From positions 1 through 64,000 of the forward strand of contig JBFJYH010000007.1 of NCBI GenBank assembly GCA_041622675.1: 64,000 bases of DNA, in the 5' to 3' direction. Origin of the DNA: Reddybacter sp041622675 (GTDB lineage: Bacteria; Pseudomonadota; Gammaproteobacteria; Pseudomonadales; Porticoccaceae). This document shows, in pieces, positions 16,792 to 25,841 of the stretch. Below the pieces are notes generated by a model. It saw only the letters and a list, made by a program, of their open reading frames with translations. It ran no database searches and was not told where the DNA came from. How positions within the stretch are numbered: the first letter of the stretch is position 1; each line of letters starts with the position of its first letter. The translations under genes were made by a program, and so were the position numbers.

Positions 16792-17982
16792 TCAACCGGT
16801 AACAATGCGCACTTTTTGAAGATCTTGTTCTTCCCGGTAGCGTTGGCTGCGCTTTGTTCTATCATTAACCTGCCCTGCCAGTTGACCGCAAGCGGCATCA
16901 ATATCATCGCCACGGGTGGTTCTCAGTGTCACAGTGTAACCCGCTTCGATAAGGATATCGCGAAAACGATAGAGGGCATTATTCGACACACGCTGATAAT
17001 CCGATTGGTCAAAGGGATTAAAAGGAATAAGATTGATTTTACAGGGGGTATCAATCAGCAGTTCAGCCAATTCATGCGCGTGTTCGGGACGATCGTTAAC
17101 TTCGCGAATCAACGTATATTCAAGCGTGATTTTACGACGTTTATCAGGCAGTTTCGCCAGATACCCCTGGGCTGAGCGCAGCAGTTCTGCAATCGGATAT
17201 TTGCGGTTGAGGGGTACTAATTGATTGCGTAACTCGTCATTAGGCGCGTGCAATGAAATCGCCAGCGACACGTCAGTGACATCACCTAGCTTATCGAGGG
17301 CAGGAACAACACCAGCGGTGCTAAGTGTCACCCGCCGTTTTGACAAGCCATAAGCACAATCGTGCATCATCAGGTTCATCGCATCGACCACGTTGTCAAA
17401 GTTGAGCAGTGGCTCGCCCATACCCATCAGTACCACATTGCTAATAACGCGATCTTTTGTTGGGTCGAGAGAATCCATGGATTTTGCTGCAACCCACAGC
17501 TGACCGATAATTTCGGCTGCACTTAGATCGCGATTAAAGCCCTGCTTACCTGTGGCACAAAAACTACAGTCTAAAGAGCAACCAATTTGTGAAGACACAC
17601 ACAAGGTACCGCGATTACCTTCGGGGATAAATACCGTTTCGATACAACTACCACCCGTAACACGCACTAGCCATTTGCGAGTACCGTCTGTAGATGTTTG
17701 CTCGCTCACCAATTCGGGGAATCTGATCTCTGCCACATTGGAGAGCTTGGCGCGTAGGGCTTTCGACAGATCGGACATAGCGTCAAAATCGATCACCCCC
17801 CGCTGGTGCATCCACTGCATCACTTGTTTAACGCGAAAGCGTTTCTCACCCAGAGATTCAAAAAACGCGGTGAGCTTGTGCTCACTCATGCCGAGCAGGT
17901 TAACTTTCTCCACATTCGCACTGACATTGGCCCCATCTCTGGGCACCGTCTTATCAAGCATCGCGTTTTTTGTCATCGTCAT
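16792..17982 (-). CDS. rlmN: Dual-specificity 23S rRNA/tRNA adenine C2-methyltransferase
   Basis: Radical-SAM methylase of A2503 in 23S rRNA and A37 in some tRNAs. 396 residues with CSLDCSFC (Cys135, Cys139, Cys142) binding the 4Fe-4S cluster, VVLMGMGEPLLNFDNV and the C-terminal catalytic cysteine in DDIDAACGQLAG (Cys365). The N-terminus has a ~25-residue extension before VNLLGMSEHKLTAFF. GGTGA precedes the ATG. Follows ndk and precedes pilF. Confidence 0.97.
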   Translation of the reverse strand: MTMTKNAMLDKTVPRDGANVSANVEKVNLLGMSEHKLTAFFESLGEKRFRVKQVMQWMHQRGVIDFDAMSDLSKALRAKLSNVAEIRFPELVSEQTSTDGTRKWLVRVTGGSCIETVFIPEGNRGTLCVSSQIGCSLDCSFCATGKQGFNRDLSAAEIIGQLWVAAKSMDSLDPTKDRVISNVVLMGMGEPLLNFDNVVDAMNLMMHDCAYGLSKRRVTLSTAGVVPALDKLGDVTDVSLAISLHAPNDELRNQLVPLNRKYPIAELLRSAQGYLAKLPDKRRKITLEYTLIREVNDRPEHAHELAELLIDTPCKINLIPFNPFDQSDYQRVSNNALYRFRDILIEAGYTVTLRTTRGDDIDAACGQLAGQVNDRTKRSQRYREEQDLQKVRIVTG

Positions 17983-18035
17983 TTTTCACCGCTTCCGTTA
18001 ATGTCGTTGCGCAAGGCCAGCACCATTAACAGGAG

Positions 18036-18461
18036 CTAACGAGGGCAGATTTCTCCGGCTTCAAAGAAGTAGGCGATTTCTCTTTCAGCCGAGGCTGAGG
18101 AGTCAGAACCATGTACCGCGTTGGCGTCGATTGTCTCGGCAAAATCTGCACGAATAGTACCGGCCTCAGCATCTGCGGGATTCGTTGCCCCCATCAGATC
18201 TCGGTTCAGGGCAATAGCGTTTTCACCTTCGAGCACTTGCACGACAACGGGGCCAGACGTCATAAATCCCACTAAATCACTGAAAAAAGGACGCTCTTTA
18301 TGCTCGGCATAAAAACCTCCAGCTTTTTCTTCAGACAGCTGCATCAGCTTGGCACCAACGATGTTGAGTCCGGCTTTCTCAAAGCGAGCGATGATTTCGC
18401 CAATAACGTTTTTTGCAACAGCATCAGGTTTGATAATAGATAGCGTGCGCTCAATTGCCAT
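18036..18461 (-). CDS. ndk: Nucleoside diphosphate kinase
   Basis: Balances NTP pools by phosphate transfer through a histidine. 141 residues, MAIERTLSIIKPDAVAKNVIGEI at the start; the catalytic His117 lies in AVHGSDSSASAEREIAYFF. Full length. It has its own TTGTAA-17-TAAAAT promoter and heads the rlmN-pilF-ispG-hisS-yfgM-bamB block. Confidence 0.98.
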   Translation of the reverse strand: MAIERTLSIIKPDAVAKNVIGEIIARFEKAGLNIVGAKLMQLSEEKAGGFYAEHKERPFFSDLVGFMTSGPVVVQVLEGENAIALNRDLMGATNPADAEAGTIRADFAETIDANAVHGSDSSASAEREIAYFFEAGEICPR

Positions 18462-18519
18462 GAATTTTTAACTCCAAGAAGTAATTCCCGCCATCGGCGG
18501 CAGAAATAAAAGGGGTCGC

Positions 18520-18548
18520 ATTTTACTCTTACCGACAAGGGCTTACAA
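18520..18548 (-). promoter_or_regulatory. Probable sigma70 promoter of ndk
   Basis: On the minus strand TTGTAA (18543-18548) and TAAAAT (18520-18525) are 17 bases apart. Transcription would start near 18513, about 50 nt before the ndk ATG. Confidence 0.65.
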
Positions 18549-19092
18549 GAAAGCGATTGAGCCTAAGCGACCAATAGGGATCCTAGCTGGACGTAAAGCC
18601 GTACAGCAACATCCAGCACTGCATTAGCAAACCCGTCAAGTCTTAAAACCTAAGGTGCCCACATCTCGGTTCCAGCATAGCTCTGGATTATTTCTACTGC
18701 AGTGTAGTGACGGCAATTTCCTTAGATACATTGTCGATAACTCTCAAGCCCGATACGACTTACCGTATGTCGCAAACCCAAAAACCCTTTAAAATCTGCC
18801 CTACTGGGTTCCCATCTATCATCTATATTGTTCTCAATGATAGCGGTAGATTTGCGCTAACAAAAATCGCAAAAACCTGTTGTTTAGAGGTAGGACGTTT
18901 TTATTTCAGGGCTAACATTCAAAACAAATCCCGTAATAAAAAGTAAAGGTGTCAATAAAAAGAGGGGGGGGGGAAGAACAACAAGCCGTTGATAGTGCTC
19001 CAACCTACCGCATTTAACTGGAGGTAGACACAAAGTTCATCGCTACTGTTGAGAAAGGCATTACTTACACAACAATTTATTGCAGCCCTGAT
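18549..19092. other. Gene-free gap with a ten-G run
   Basis: Between the ndk promoter and the end of iscX no convincing gene is seen; an open frame at 18707-18946 lacks a ribosome site and any recognisable protein. A run of ten G (18964-18973) follows an A-rich stretch. Read on the minus strand it is C10 followed by a T-rich stretch downstream of iscX, but there is no stable stem next to it, so it is not a normal terminator. Such runs slip during replication. Confidence 0.5.
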
Positions 19093-19293
19093 TTACTCCA
19101 GTTCGTCAATCCATGCCATTTGTATCGCTTCCAATATTTTTTCTCCACAGCGATCCGGATCATCATCGAAGTTGGGCAAAGCCAAAACTTTAGCGCGTAA
19201 ATCTACAAAATTGATAGTCGTCGGGTCAGTATCAGGCCAAGCCTCACTCAGATCAATGGCGATATCCAACACATCCACCCATTTTAATTGCAT
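19093..19293 (-). CDS. iscX: IscX, regulator/adaptor of the ISC cluster machinery
   Basis: 66-residue acidic protein, MQLKWVDVLDIAIDLSEAWPDTDP..., matching IscX (YfhJ) in length and in the DPTTINFVDLRAKVLALPNFDDDP core. IscX binds IscS and iron and tunes cluster assembly. The ATG is preceded by AAGGGGATGAC. Last gene of the ISC operon, 54 bases after fdx. Confidence 0.96.
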   Translation of the reverse strand: MQLKWVDVLDIAIDLSEAWPDTDPTTINFVDLRAKVLALPNFDDDPDRCGEKILEAIQMAWIDELE

Positions 19294-19347
19294 GTCATCC
19301 CCTTCTATAGTCCTTGATACTCTAAAGTCTCTACTACTAAAAAAAAT

Positions 19348-19686
19348 TTAGTGGCGCTCTGACACCATATTAAGTGTGTATTTGGGAATTTCCACGACCA
19401 AATCTTCTTCCGCCACAACCACCTGGCAACTCAAGCGGGAATCGGGATCAACACCCCAAGCCTTATCCAGCAAATCTTCTTCCAGGTCATCAGCGGGTTC
19501 GAGATGTTCAAACCCTTCCCGCACGTAAACGTGACAGGTAGTACAGGCCGCCGCCATTTCACAGGCATGCTCAATTTCGACGCCTTGACGCAAAGCTGCC
19601 GAGCAAATTGTTTCACCACGATCAGCCTCAATCACCACACCTTCTGGACAAACGTCGTTATGCGGTAGAAATACAATTTTTGCCAT
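19348..19686 (-). CDS. fdx: ISC-type [2Fe-2S] ferredoxin
   Basis: 112 residues. Cluster ligands Cys42, Cys48, Cys51 (CEMAAACTTC) and Cys87 (SRLSCQV) give the adrenodoxin-type spacing. It supplies electrons to IscS/IscU during cluster building. Lies 12 bases after hscA and before iscX, as in all ISC operons. Confidence 0.97.
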   Translation of the reverse strand: MAKIVFLPHNDVCPEGVVIEADRGETICSAALRQGVEIEHACEMAAACTTCHVYVREGFEHLEPADDLEEDLLDKAWGVDPDSRLSCQVVVAEEDLVVEIPKYTLNMVSERH

Positions 19687-19698
19687 TTATCTATTTAC

Positions 19699-21555
19699 CT
19701 ACTGGGTCTGTTTTTCAAACTCTTCTAAACGATGCCCTGACAGCGCACCTTTAATGGCCAAATCCATGCGCCGAGCGGCAAAGTCTTCACTGAGTTTCGC
19801 AAGGCTTTCTATTTGACGCTGTAGTTCGCGATGATCGCGGCTCACTTTTCGCACCTGCTCGAGTTCTGCAACCGCCTGATTCAGACAACGCAAGGCGCTT
19901 TCATCCAATAATCGCTCACCATCCTGCGACAATGCGGCACTAATATCTTCGATTAAGCGATCCGCCTCCACCTGTTGTTCACGCAAAGCACGAACCCCCA
20001 TATCCTCTTTAGCATGGGCAAAGGAGTCGAGTAACATTTGACTCACCTCATCATCTGCCAGACCATAAGAGGGCTTGACTTCTATTCGTGCCCGTACACC
20101 ACTATTAACTTCCTCGGCAGTGACATTGAGCAAGCCGTCGGCATCAACCTGGAACGTAATACGTATTTTCGCCGCTCCAGCGGCCATCGGAGGGATATCG
20201 TGCAGCTCGAAACGAGCCAACGAGCGACAATCGCTCACCAGCTCCCGCTCACCCTGAATGATGTGCACGGCAAGTGCTGTTTGACCATCTTTAAATGTGG
20301 TGAATTCCTGAGCTTTGGCAACTGGAATGGTGGTATTGCGATGAATGACTTTCTCCACCAACCCTCCCATAGTTTCAAGCCCCAGTGAAAGAGGTATGAC
20401 GTCGAGCAACAACATTTCATCGCCAGGTTTATTGCCTACTAATACGTCGGCCTGTAAAGCAGCACCCACCGCAACCACTGTATCGGGATCAATGCTCACC
20501 AACGGTGGACGGGCGAAGAGTTGCTCAACCTTTTCTCGTACGCGTGGCATCCGTGTCGAGCCCCCCACCATCACAACATCGACAATTTCAGTAGCACTGA
20601 CACCGGCATCGCGCAGGGTTCGCTTGCAAGCGCGAAGTGTTTTGTCGATTAAAGCATCAATCGCACCATGTAGCTGAGCTGTATTCAACTCACCCTGCCA
20701 GTCGCCAAAAGTCACTGTCACGGCATCGTTTTGCGACAAGCACTCTTTGGCATCACGGGCAATATCGAGCAAATTGCGCTGCTCAGAAGCACTGAGAGTA
20801 TCTAACAAGCCGGCTTGCTGGTGAATCCAGGCAACTATAGCCGCATCGAAGTCATCACCTCCCAGCGCCGAATCACCACCCGTAGCCAAGACCTCAAAGA
20901 CTCCCCGTGAGAGGCGCAAAATAGAGATATCGAAAGTACCACCACCCAGGTCGTAAACGGCAATTAAACCAGAGTCATTTTTATCCAAGCCATAGGCAAT
21001 GGCCGCCGCTGTCGGCTCGCTAAGCAGGCGTAGTACTTTAATACCCGCCAGCGTCGCGGCATCTTTTGTCGCCTGTCGTTGGGCGTCATCAAAATAGGCA
21101 GGGACAGTTAATACTGCCCCATCGAGGGGGCCAGCAAGGGCTTGCTCGGCACGACGATTAACAACTTTTAAAATTTCAGCTGAAGCTTCTACTGGGCTGA
21201 TATTGCCGGCACGTGTAGCAAAGCGCACCATCCCCTCGCCTTCAGCAAAATCATAAACGCCGTGGTCAATACTGTCGCGACCTCTGCCCATAAAGCGCTT
21301 GGCGGAAACGATAGTGTTTTTAGGATCGCTACTGGCCAGCGCTTTTGCAGCACCACCCACTATAACGCCCTCCTCTGTATAACAGACGACGGACGGCAGT
21401 AAGACAGCGCCCATGGCGTCGGGTAAAACTTCAGCGCTGCCGCTACGCACTGTAGCGACCAGAGTGTTAGTCGTGCCCAAATCGATACCAACACCGCGAC
21501 GCTGCTGATGGGGTTCGGGTGACTGACCGGGTTCAGAAATTTGCAAGAGTGCCAA
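19699..21555 (-). CDS. hscA: Hsp70-class chaperone HscA
   Basis: Specialised Hsp70 that uses ATP to release clusters from IscU to target proteins. 618 residues with ATPase motifs GIDLGTTNTLVATV (from about residue 23), IAVYDLGGGTFDISIL and MVGGSTRMPRVRE, then the substrate domain with LLLDVIPLSLGLETMGG. It lacks the DnaK acidic EEVD-like tail and sits in the ISC operon, which identifies it as HscA rather than DnaK. Its client motif LPPVK is present in the IscU encoded upstream. Confidence 0.97.
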   Translation of the reverse strand: MALLQISEPGQSPEPHQQRRGVGIDLGTTNTLVATVRSGSAEVLPDAMGAVLLPSVVCYTEEGVIVGGAAKALASSDPKNTIVSAKRFMGRGRDSIDHGVYDFAEGEGMVRFATRAGNISPVEASAEILKVVNRRAEQALAGPLDGAVLTVPAYFDDAQRQATKDAATLAGIKVLRLLSEPTAAAIAYGLDKNDSGLIAVYDLGGGTFDISILRLSRGVFEVLATGGDSALGGDDFDAAIVAWIHQQAGLLDTLSASEQRNLLDIARDAKECLSQNDAVTVTFGDWQGELNTAQLHGAIDALIDKTLRACKRTLRDAGVSATEIVDVVMVGGSTRMPRVREKVEQLFARPPLVSIDPDTVVAVGAALQADVLVGNKPGDEMLLLDVIPLSLGLETMGGLVEKVIHRNTTIPVAKAQEFTTFKDGQTALAVHIIQGERELVSDCRSLARFELHDIPPMAAGAAKIRITFQVDADGLLNVTAEEVNSGVRARIEVKPSYGLADDEVSQMLLDSFAHAKEDMGVRALREQQVEADRLIEDISAALSQDGERLLDESALRCLNQAVAELEQVRKVSRDHRELQRQIESLAKLSEDFAARRMDLAIKGALSGHRLEEFEKQTQ

Positions 21556-21605
21556 TGGGGTTACCTATCGAAGAATGAGCAACTTTTCAGCCGATGACGC
21601 GAGAA

Positions 21606-22136
21606 TCAAGCATCTTCTAAAGATTCTTCTAGGGCATCAACTTCTAGTTGTAGCTTGTCGTAAAATTGCATTTTAACCAGTATTTGAGCAGCCGCGTCAA
21701 AATCTTGCTGGCCGTAAAGCTCGCCAAACTGCGCCTGTAGACGACCCAATTCTTGTGCCACTTCAGTGGCGACAAGCTCCAGCGCGACAAAGGGCTCTTC
21801 TGCTGTGGTAACGGCACCGAGTTGTTCGCGTAGTTGCATTTGCGACATCAAAAAAGCCATATCACTAACAGTGGTATTTTCGCCGGAACTATCCAGGCCA
21901 TGGAGTTTGAGCAAATAAGCCGCGCGTAACAACGGCGAACGCAGCGTATCGTAAGCTTGATTCACTGCCGAAGCCGTTTGCACAGCCAAACGCTGTTCCT
22001 GATCTGATTTACCAGCAAAACGATCCGGGTGAAACTGGCTTTGCAGTTGGAGATAGCTCTCATTCAAGGCCGCATCATCGATATCATAGTTTTGTGGCAC
22101 CTGCATGATTTGAAAATAGTCGTCACTTAGCTTCAC
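21606..22136 (-). CDS. hscB: J-domain co-chaperone HscB
   Basis: 176 residues. The N-terminal J domain (about 5-75) contains the essential HPD motif in QSQFHPDRFAGK; the C-terminal three-helix domain (from ~95) binds IscU. It stimulates HscA ATPase and brings IscU to it. Located between iscA and hscA, the usual order. Confidence 0.96.
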   Translation of the reverse strand: MKLSDDYFQIMQVPQNYDIDDAALNESYLQLQSQFHPDRFAGKSDQEQRLAVQTASAVNQAYDTLRSPLLRAAYLLKLHGLDSSGENTTVSDMAFLMSQMQLREQLGAVTTAEEPFVALELVATEVAQELGRLQAQFGELYGQQDFDAAAQILVKMQFYDKLQLEVDALEESLEDA

Positions 22137-22172
22137 GTGTTTATTACCTGCAACGACATCGTTTGAAAAACA

Positions 22173-22496
22173 TTAAATATTAAAGCTCTCTCCACAACCA
22201 CATTCATCTTTAACATTGGGATTATTGAACTGAAAACCTTCGTTGAGACCTTCTTTGACAAAATCTAGCTCCGTGCCCTCCAGATAAAGAAGGCTTTTTG
22301 GATCAACAAAAAGCTTGACCTCACCAGCGGGAAAAACGGCATCTCCTGGATCTGCCTCATCGACAAATTCCAGAACGTAGGACATCCCTGAGCAACCGTT
22401 GGTCCGTACGCCAAGGCGGATACCCTGTCCCTTACCTCTGTTTTTCAAGTGGTTGGCAACGTGCTGCTGAGCCGCTTCTGTCATTGATATGGCCAT
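22173..22496 (-). CDS. iscA: A-type iron-sulfur carrier IscA
   Basis: 107 residues with the three invariant cysteines Cys35 (TNGCSGMSY), Cys99 and Cys101 (DECGCGESFNI). Receives clusters and passes [4Fe-4S] units to client enzymes such as IspG and RlmN of this window (general knowledge of the family). 32 bases after iscU. Confidence 0.97.
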   Translation of the reverse strand: MAISMTEAAQQHVANHLKNRGKGQGIRLGVRTNGCSGMSYVLEFVDEADPGDAVFPAGEVKLFVDPKSLLYLEGTELDFVKEGLNEGFQFNNPNVKDECGCGESFNI

Positions 22497-22528
22497 CTAT
22501 TACCTCCTCTACTATCCCACGAGTCGCC

Positions 22529-22915
22529 TCAGTCTTCGCCGCGTTTTTTGCGGATATCCTGAATAGCCGCTTGAATGGCATCTTCCGCAAGCACTGAACA
22601 GTGGATTTTGACGGGAGGCAAAGCCAATTCTTCAGCAATTTCAGAGTTTTTGATTTTTGCTGCATCTTCCAAAGTCTTACCCTTAACCCACTCGGTAAGC
22701 AAGGAACTAGAGGCTATTGCCGATCCACAGCCATAGGTCTTGAACTTGGCATCTTCAATCACGCCATCATCGCTAATCTGAATTTGCAGCCGCATAACAT
22801 CACCACAGGCCGGCGCACCCACCATGCCAGTACCAACATTCAATGCATTGTCGTCCAAAACACCGACATTGCGAGGGTTGTCATAATGATCGAGAACTTT
22901 ATCACTGTAAGCCAT
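22529..22915 (-). CDS. iscU: Iron-sulfur cluster scaffold IscU
   Basis: 128 residues. Scaffold cysteines Cys37 (GAPACGDV), Cys63 (YGCGSAI) and Cys106 (KIHCSV), and the HscA recognition motif LPPVK just before the last. Clusters are built here from sulfur delivered by IscS. Lies 65 bases after iscS. Confidence 0.98.
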   Translation of the reverse strand: MAYSDKVLDHYDNPRNVGVLDDNALNVGTGMVGAPACGDVMRLQIQISDDGVIEDAKFKTYGCGSAIASSSLLTEWVKGKTLEDAAKIKNSEIAEELALPPVKIHCSVLAEDAIQAAIQDIRKKRGED

Positions 22916-22980
22916 AACTTACTTCCTCCAAATAGAGCCTGAACCTATCAAGCTCATAAAACGATTAGTTTAAATCAGGC

Positions 22981-24195
22981 CTAATGGGCAGCCCATTGCA
23001 CCGTACTTAAATCGACACCGGCCTTGTACATATCCCATAGCGGTGACAGCTCTCTTAGCTTAGTGACAGCCGAGAGTACTTTTTCAATGGTGTAATCCAC
23101 TTCTTCTTCCGTCGTAAAGCGGCCGATGCTAAAGCGAATAGAGCTATGGGCCAACTCATCTTCAAGGCCCAGTGCACGCAATACATATGAGGGCTCAAGA
23201 CTCGCCGAAGTACAGGCGGAACCCGATGAAACAGCCAGATCTTTTAGCGCCATAATCAGCGACTCACCCTCAACAAAGGCAAAGCTGACATTAAGATTGC
23301 CCGCCACATGTTGCTCGAGTGTCCCGTTGAGATGCACCTCTTCCATATCGCTGAAACCTGCCCACAAACGATTGCGAAGAGCTAGAATGCGGGTGTTTTC
23401 CTCATCCATCTCCTCATGGGCAATACGGAAAGCTTCGCCCATGCCGACGATTTGGTGGGTCGGCAAAGTGCCCGAACGCATACCTCTCTCATGACCACCA
23501 CCGTGCACTTGCGCTTCGATACGCACCCGGGGTTTACGACGCACGTAGAGCGCACCCATGCCTTTGGGACCATAAATCTTATGGGCGGAGAATGACATTA
23601 AGTCAACCTTCATTTCAGCCACATCAATTTTAACTTTGCCGGCACTTTGTGCAGCATCGACATGAAAAAGGACGCCACGCTGGCGGCAGATTTCTCCGAT
23701 CGCAGCGATGTCAGTAATGGTGCCAATTTCATTGTTGACATGCATAAGCGATACCAGAGTGGTGTCGTCGCGAAGCGCATCGGCAACAGTCTGGGGCTCA
23801 ATCAAACCATTGGAACCCGGATCGAGGTAGGTGATTTCGTACCCCTCTCGCTCCAGCTGCCGACAACTGTCAAGAACCGCTTTATGCTCAATTTTAGAGG
23901 TGACAATATGCTTGCCCTTGCGCTCGTTAAAATGAGCGCAGCCCTTGATAGCCAAATTGTCAGATTCAGTCGCACCCGATGTCCAGACAATCTCCCGAGG
24001 GTCAGCATTAATTAGCGTAGCCACCTGCTGGCGAGAATCCTCAATCGCGGCCTCAGCTTGCCAACCAAAAGAATGGGAACGCGAGGCTGCATTGCCAAAC
24101 ACGCCGCCCATAGTTAGACATTCGGTCATGCGCGCCGCGACACGGGGGTCGACCGGGGTTGTAGCAGAATAATCAAGATAAATAGGCAACTTCAT
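22981..24195 (-). CDS. iscS: Cysteine desulfurase IscS
   Basis: PLP enzyme taking sulfur from cysteine for Fe-S clusters, thiolated tRNA and other cofactors. 404 residues from MKLPIYLDYSATTPVD, exactly the E. coli length; an upstream in-frame start (24237) adds an unlikely 14 residues. PLP lysine Lys206 (SFSAHKIYGPKG), catalytic Cys328 in SSGSACTSASLEPSYVL, and HGGGHERGMRSGT are present. GGAG lies about 11 bases before the ATG. Confidence 0.98.
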   Translation of the reverse strand: MKLPIYLDYSATTPVDPRVAARMTECLTMGGVFGNAASRSHSFGWQAEAAIEDSRQQVATLINADPREIVWTSGATESDNLAIKGCAHFNERKGKHIVTSKIEHKAVLDSCRQLEREGYEITYLDPGSNGLIEPQTVADALRDDTTLVSLMHVNNEIGTITDIAAIGEICRQRGVLFHVDAAQSAGKVKIDVAEMKVDLMSFSAHKIYGPKGMGALYVRRKPRVRIEAQVHGGGHERGMRSGTLPTHQIVGMGEAFRIAHEEMDEENTRILALRNRLWAGFSDMEEVHLNGTLEQHVAGNLNVSFAFVEGESLIMALKDLAVSSGSACTSASLEPSYVLRALGLEDELAHSSIRFSIGRFTTEEEVDYTIEKVLSAVTKLRELSPLWDMYKAGVDLSTVQWAAH

Positions 24196-24269
24196 TACTA
24201 ACACTCCATAGACCCTCTGTCTCGATTTCGACTTCAATCTTTCCAGAAGGTAATACCATTAACGTCTCT

Positions 24270-24767
24270 TTACAGATGAAGCGCTTTAGCGTTAACCAGC
24301 GCCTCAATATTAGCGCCGCCATCTGCAGCGGATAGCTTAATCTGACGCTCACTCACCGCTTTCACGGCACGCTGCTCAGTCAAAGCTGCTAGTGAAATAC
24401 CACTCAAAAAAGTATGTATTTGCTCGCTCAAATCATCCCAAAGTTGATGTGTCAGGCAAGGCTCACCTTTCTGACAATCCCCTTTGCCCTGACAGCTGGT
24501 GGAGTCCGTCGATTCATTAACCGCGCTAATAATGTCAGCGACATTAATTTGCTCGCAAGCTCGGCTGAGACGATAGCCCCCACCGGGACCTCGCACGCTA
24601 GCCACCAAGTTATTTTTGCGCAGCTTGGCAAACAACTGCTCAAGGTATGACAGGGAAATATCTTGACGATGGGAAATGGCAGCCAAGCTAACCGGCCCTT
24701 GATTTCCATTTAACGCCAAATCAAGCATCGCCGTGACAGCGTAACGCCCTCGGGTTGTCAGCTTCAT
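24270..24767 (-). CDS. iscR: Rrf2-family regulator IscR
   Basis: [2Fe-2S] transcription factor that represses its own operon when clusters are plentiful. 165 residues: winged helix (MKLTTRGRYAVTAMLDLAL...GGGYRLSRA) and cluster cysteines Cys92, Cys98, Cys104, the same numbering as E. coli IscR. First gene of the ISC operon. Two type-1-like IscR sites cover its promoter. cysE, which stands between trmJ and iscR in Pseudomonas, is absent. Confidence 0.98.
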   Translation of the reverse strand: MKLTTRGRYAVTAMLDLALNGNQGPVSLAAISHRQDISLSYLEQLFAKLRKNNLVASVRGPGGGYRLSRACEQINVADIISAVNESTDSTSCQGKGDCQKGEPCLTHQLWDDLSEQIHTFLSGISLAALTEQRAVKAVSERQIKLSAADGGANIEALVNAKALHL

Positions 24768-24811
24768 TTACCCGCCTCCGCGCAATGCGCGCTTCAATTT
24801 GCAATAGAACA

Positions 24812-24868
24812 ATTATCGAATAACCTAGCTTTTTAGTCAAGTAAATAACCAACTAATTTAGTCGGATA
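24812..24868 (-). promoter_or_regulatory. isc operon promoter with two IscR type-1-like sites
   Basis: Minus strand: TTGACT (24835-24840) and GATAAT (24812-24817), 17 bases apart. One site (24820-24846) covers the -35, reading ATTTACTTGACTAAAAAGCT then AGGTTAT. A second, more symmetric one lies just upstream (24845-24868), TATCCGACTAAATTAGTTGG then TTAT. Both fit the known type-1 pattern (ATAnYYGACT...AGTCRR..AT), so cluster-loaded IscR should block this promoter. Confidence 0.85.
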
Positions 24869-24914
24869 CAACCCTCCAAAACAGTGACACCAAGGCGACA
24901 GCGGCGGGTTCAAA

Positions 24915-25688
24915 TCATTCTTTTTGAGTGAGCTCACTCAAACGGTGAGCGGCATTTTGAATACCCGTAAGAACTCCGCGCATAATCGATAGCTCCATGG
25001 CATCCAACCGAATACGACCAAACAAGCGGCGTAAGCGCTGCATGGTTTGACGTGGATTTTCGCGATCATGAAATCCCAAGTCGACCAAGGTTTGCTCAAG
25101 GTGGGCATAGTAAAGCTCTAGCTCTTCTACCCGCGCAGGCGGCACATCCCAATCGCCCCCAAGGAGCTGATCACGAGGATTCTCACTATCAGACAAGGCC
25201 GCCATCCTCACCTCGTAGGTCAAAACTTGAACCGCAGCAGCCAAATTGAGGGAGCTGTAGTCGGGGTTGGCGGGAATATGCACATGATAGGTGCACTTGT
25301 GTAGCTCTTCATTTTTAAGCCCCCGGTCTTCACGACCAAAGACGATCGCAACATCGTGCACTTGTGTTTCTTGCCATAACTTTTCACCACATTCACGTGG
25401 ATTGAGCAAGGGCCAAGGGATACGACGATCACGAGCACTGGTACCAACTACCAGCCCACAACCGCTAATTGCCTCATCTAGGGTTTCAACCACCACGGCA
25501 TTATCGAGCACATCAACAGCGCTGGCCGCACGCCAAACAGCACGATCTGCCGGAAAATCCTTAGGTGCAACCAAATAAAGTCGACTCAAACCCATATTTT
25601 TCAGCGCGCGAGCAGCGGCCCCAATATTCCCTGGGTGGCTGGTATTGACTAAAACGACACGAACCTTGTTAAAACGCTGCTTCATCAT
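24915..25688 (-). CDS. trmJ: tRNA (cytidine/uridine-32-2'-O)-methyltransferase TrmJ
   Basis: SPOUT-family methylase of position 32 of several tRNAs. 257 residues: VRVVLVNTSHPGNIGAAARALKNMGL at the start, IVFGREDRGLKNEELHKCTYHVHIPANPDYSSLNLAAAVQ forming the knotted SAM site, then a C-terminal helical extension. Stands alone on the minus strand between suhB (divergent) and the isc promoter. Two tandem ATGs; the first is used here. Confidence 0.95.
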   Translation of the reverse strand: MMKQRFNKVRVVLVNTSHPGNIGAAARALKNMGLSRLYLVAPKDFPADRAVWRAASAVDVLDNAVVVETLDEAISGCGLVVGTSARDRRIPWPLLNPRECGEKLWQETQVHDVAIVFGREDRGLKNEELHKCTYHVHIPANPDYSSLNLAAAVQVLTYEVRMAALSDSENPRDQLLGGDWDVPPARVEELELYYAHLEQTLVDLGFHDRENPRQTMQRLRRLFGRIRLDAMELSIMRGVLTGIQNAAHRLSELTQKE

Positions 25689-25798
25689 ATTAAAGAGAGC
25701 TCACGGTGGGCCTAATTTTCGGCGCGAAGTATAACAGAGCACATTAGTTAACACAGTCATATATATACGCAGCACGCACTGTCACGATGCCTAGGTTT

Positions 25799-25807
25799 TG
25801 CTACAAT
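25799..25807 (+). promoter_or_regulatory. Extended -10 promoter of suhB
   Basis: TGCTACAAT matches the extended -10 form TGnTATAAT with one change; no good -35 is seen 17 bases upstream. Transcription would begin about 28 nt before the suhB ATG. Confidence 0.5.
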
Positions 25808-25841
25808 GCGCGCCTTTCAAAATCCAGGCGTGGAACACCCT

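Noticed and set aside
18707..18946. Open frame of 79 codons between ndk and iscX
   Set aside because: No ribosome site or recognisable protein; ends in A-rich noncoding sequence.
19699..21555. Assignment as DnaK
   Set aside because: Position in the ISC operon and lack of the DnaK tail identify HscA.
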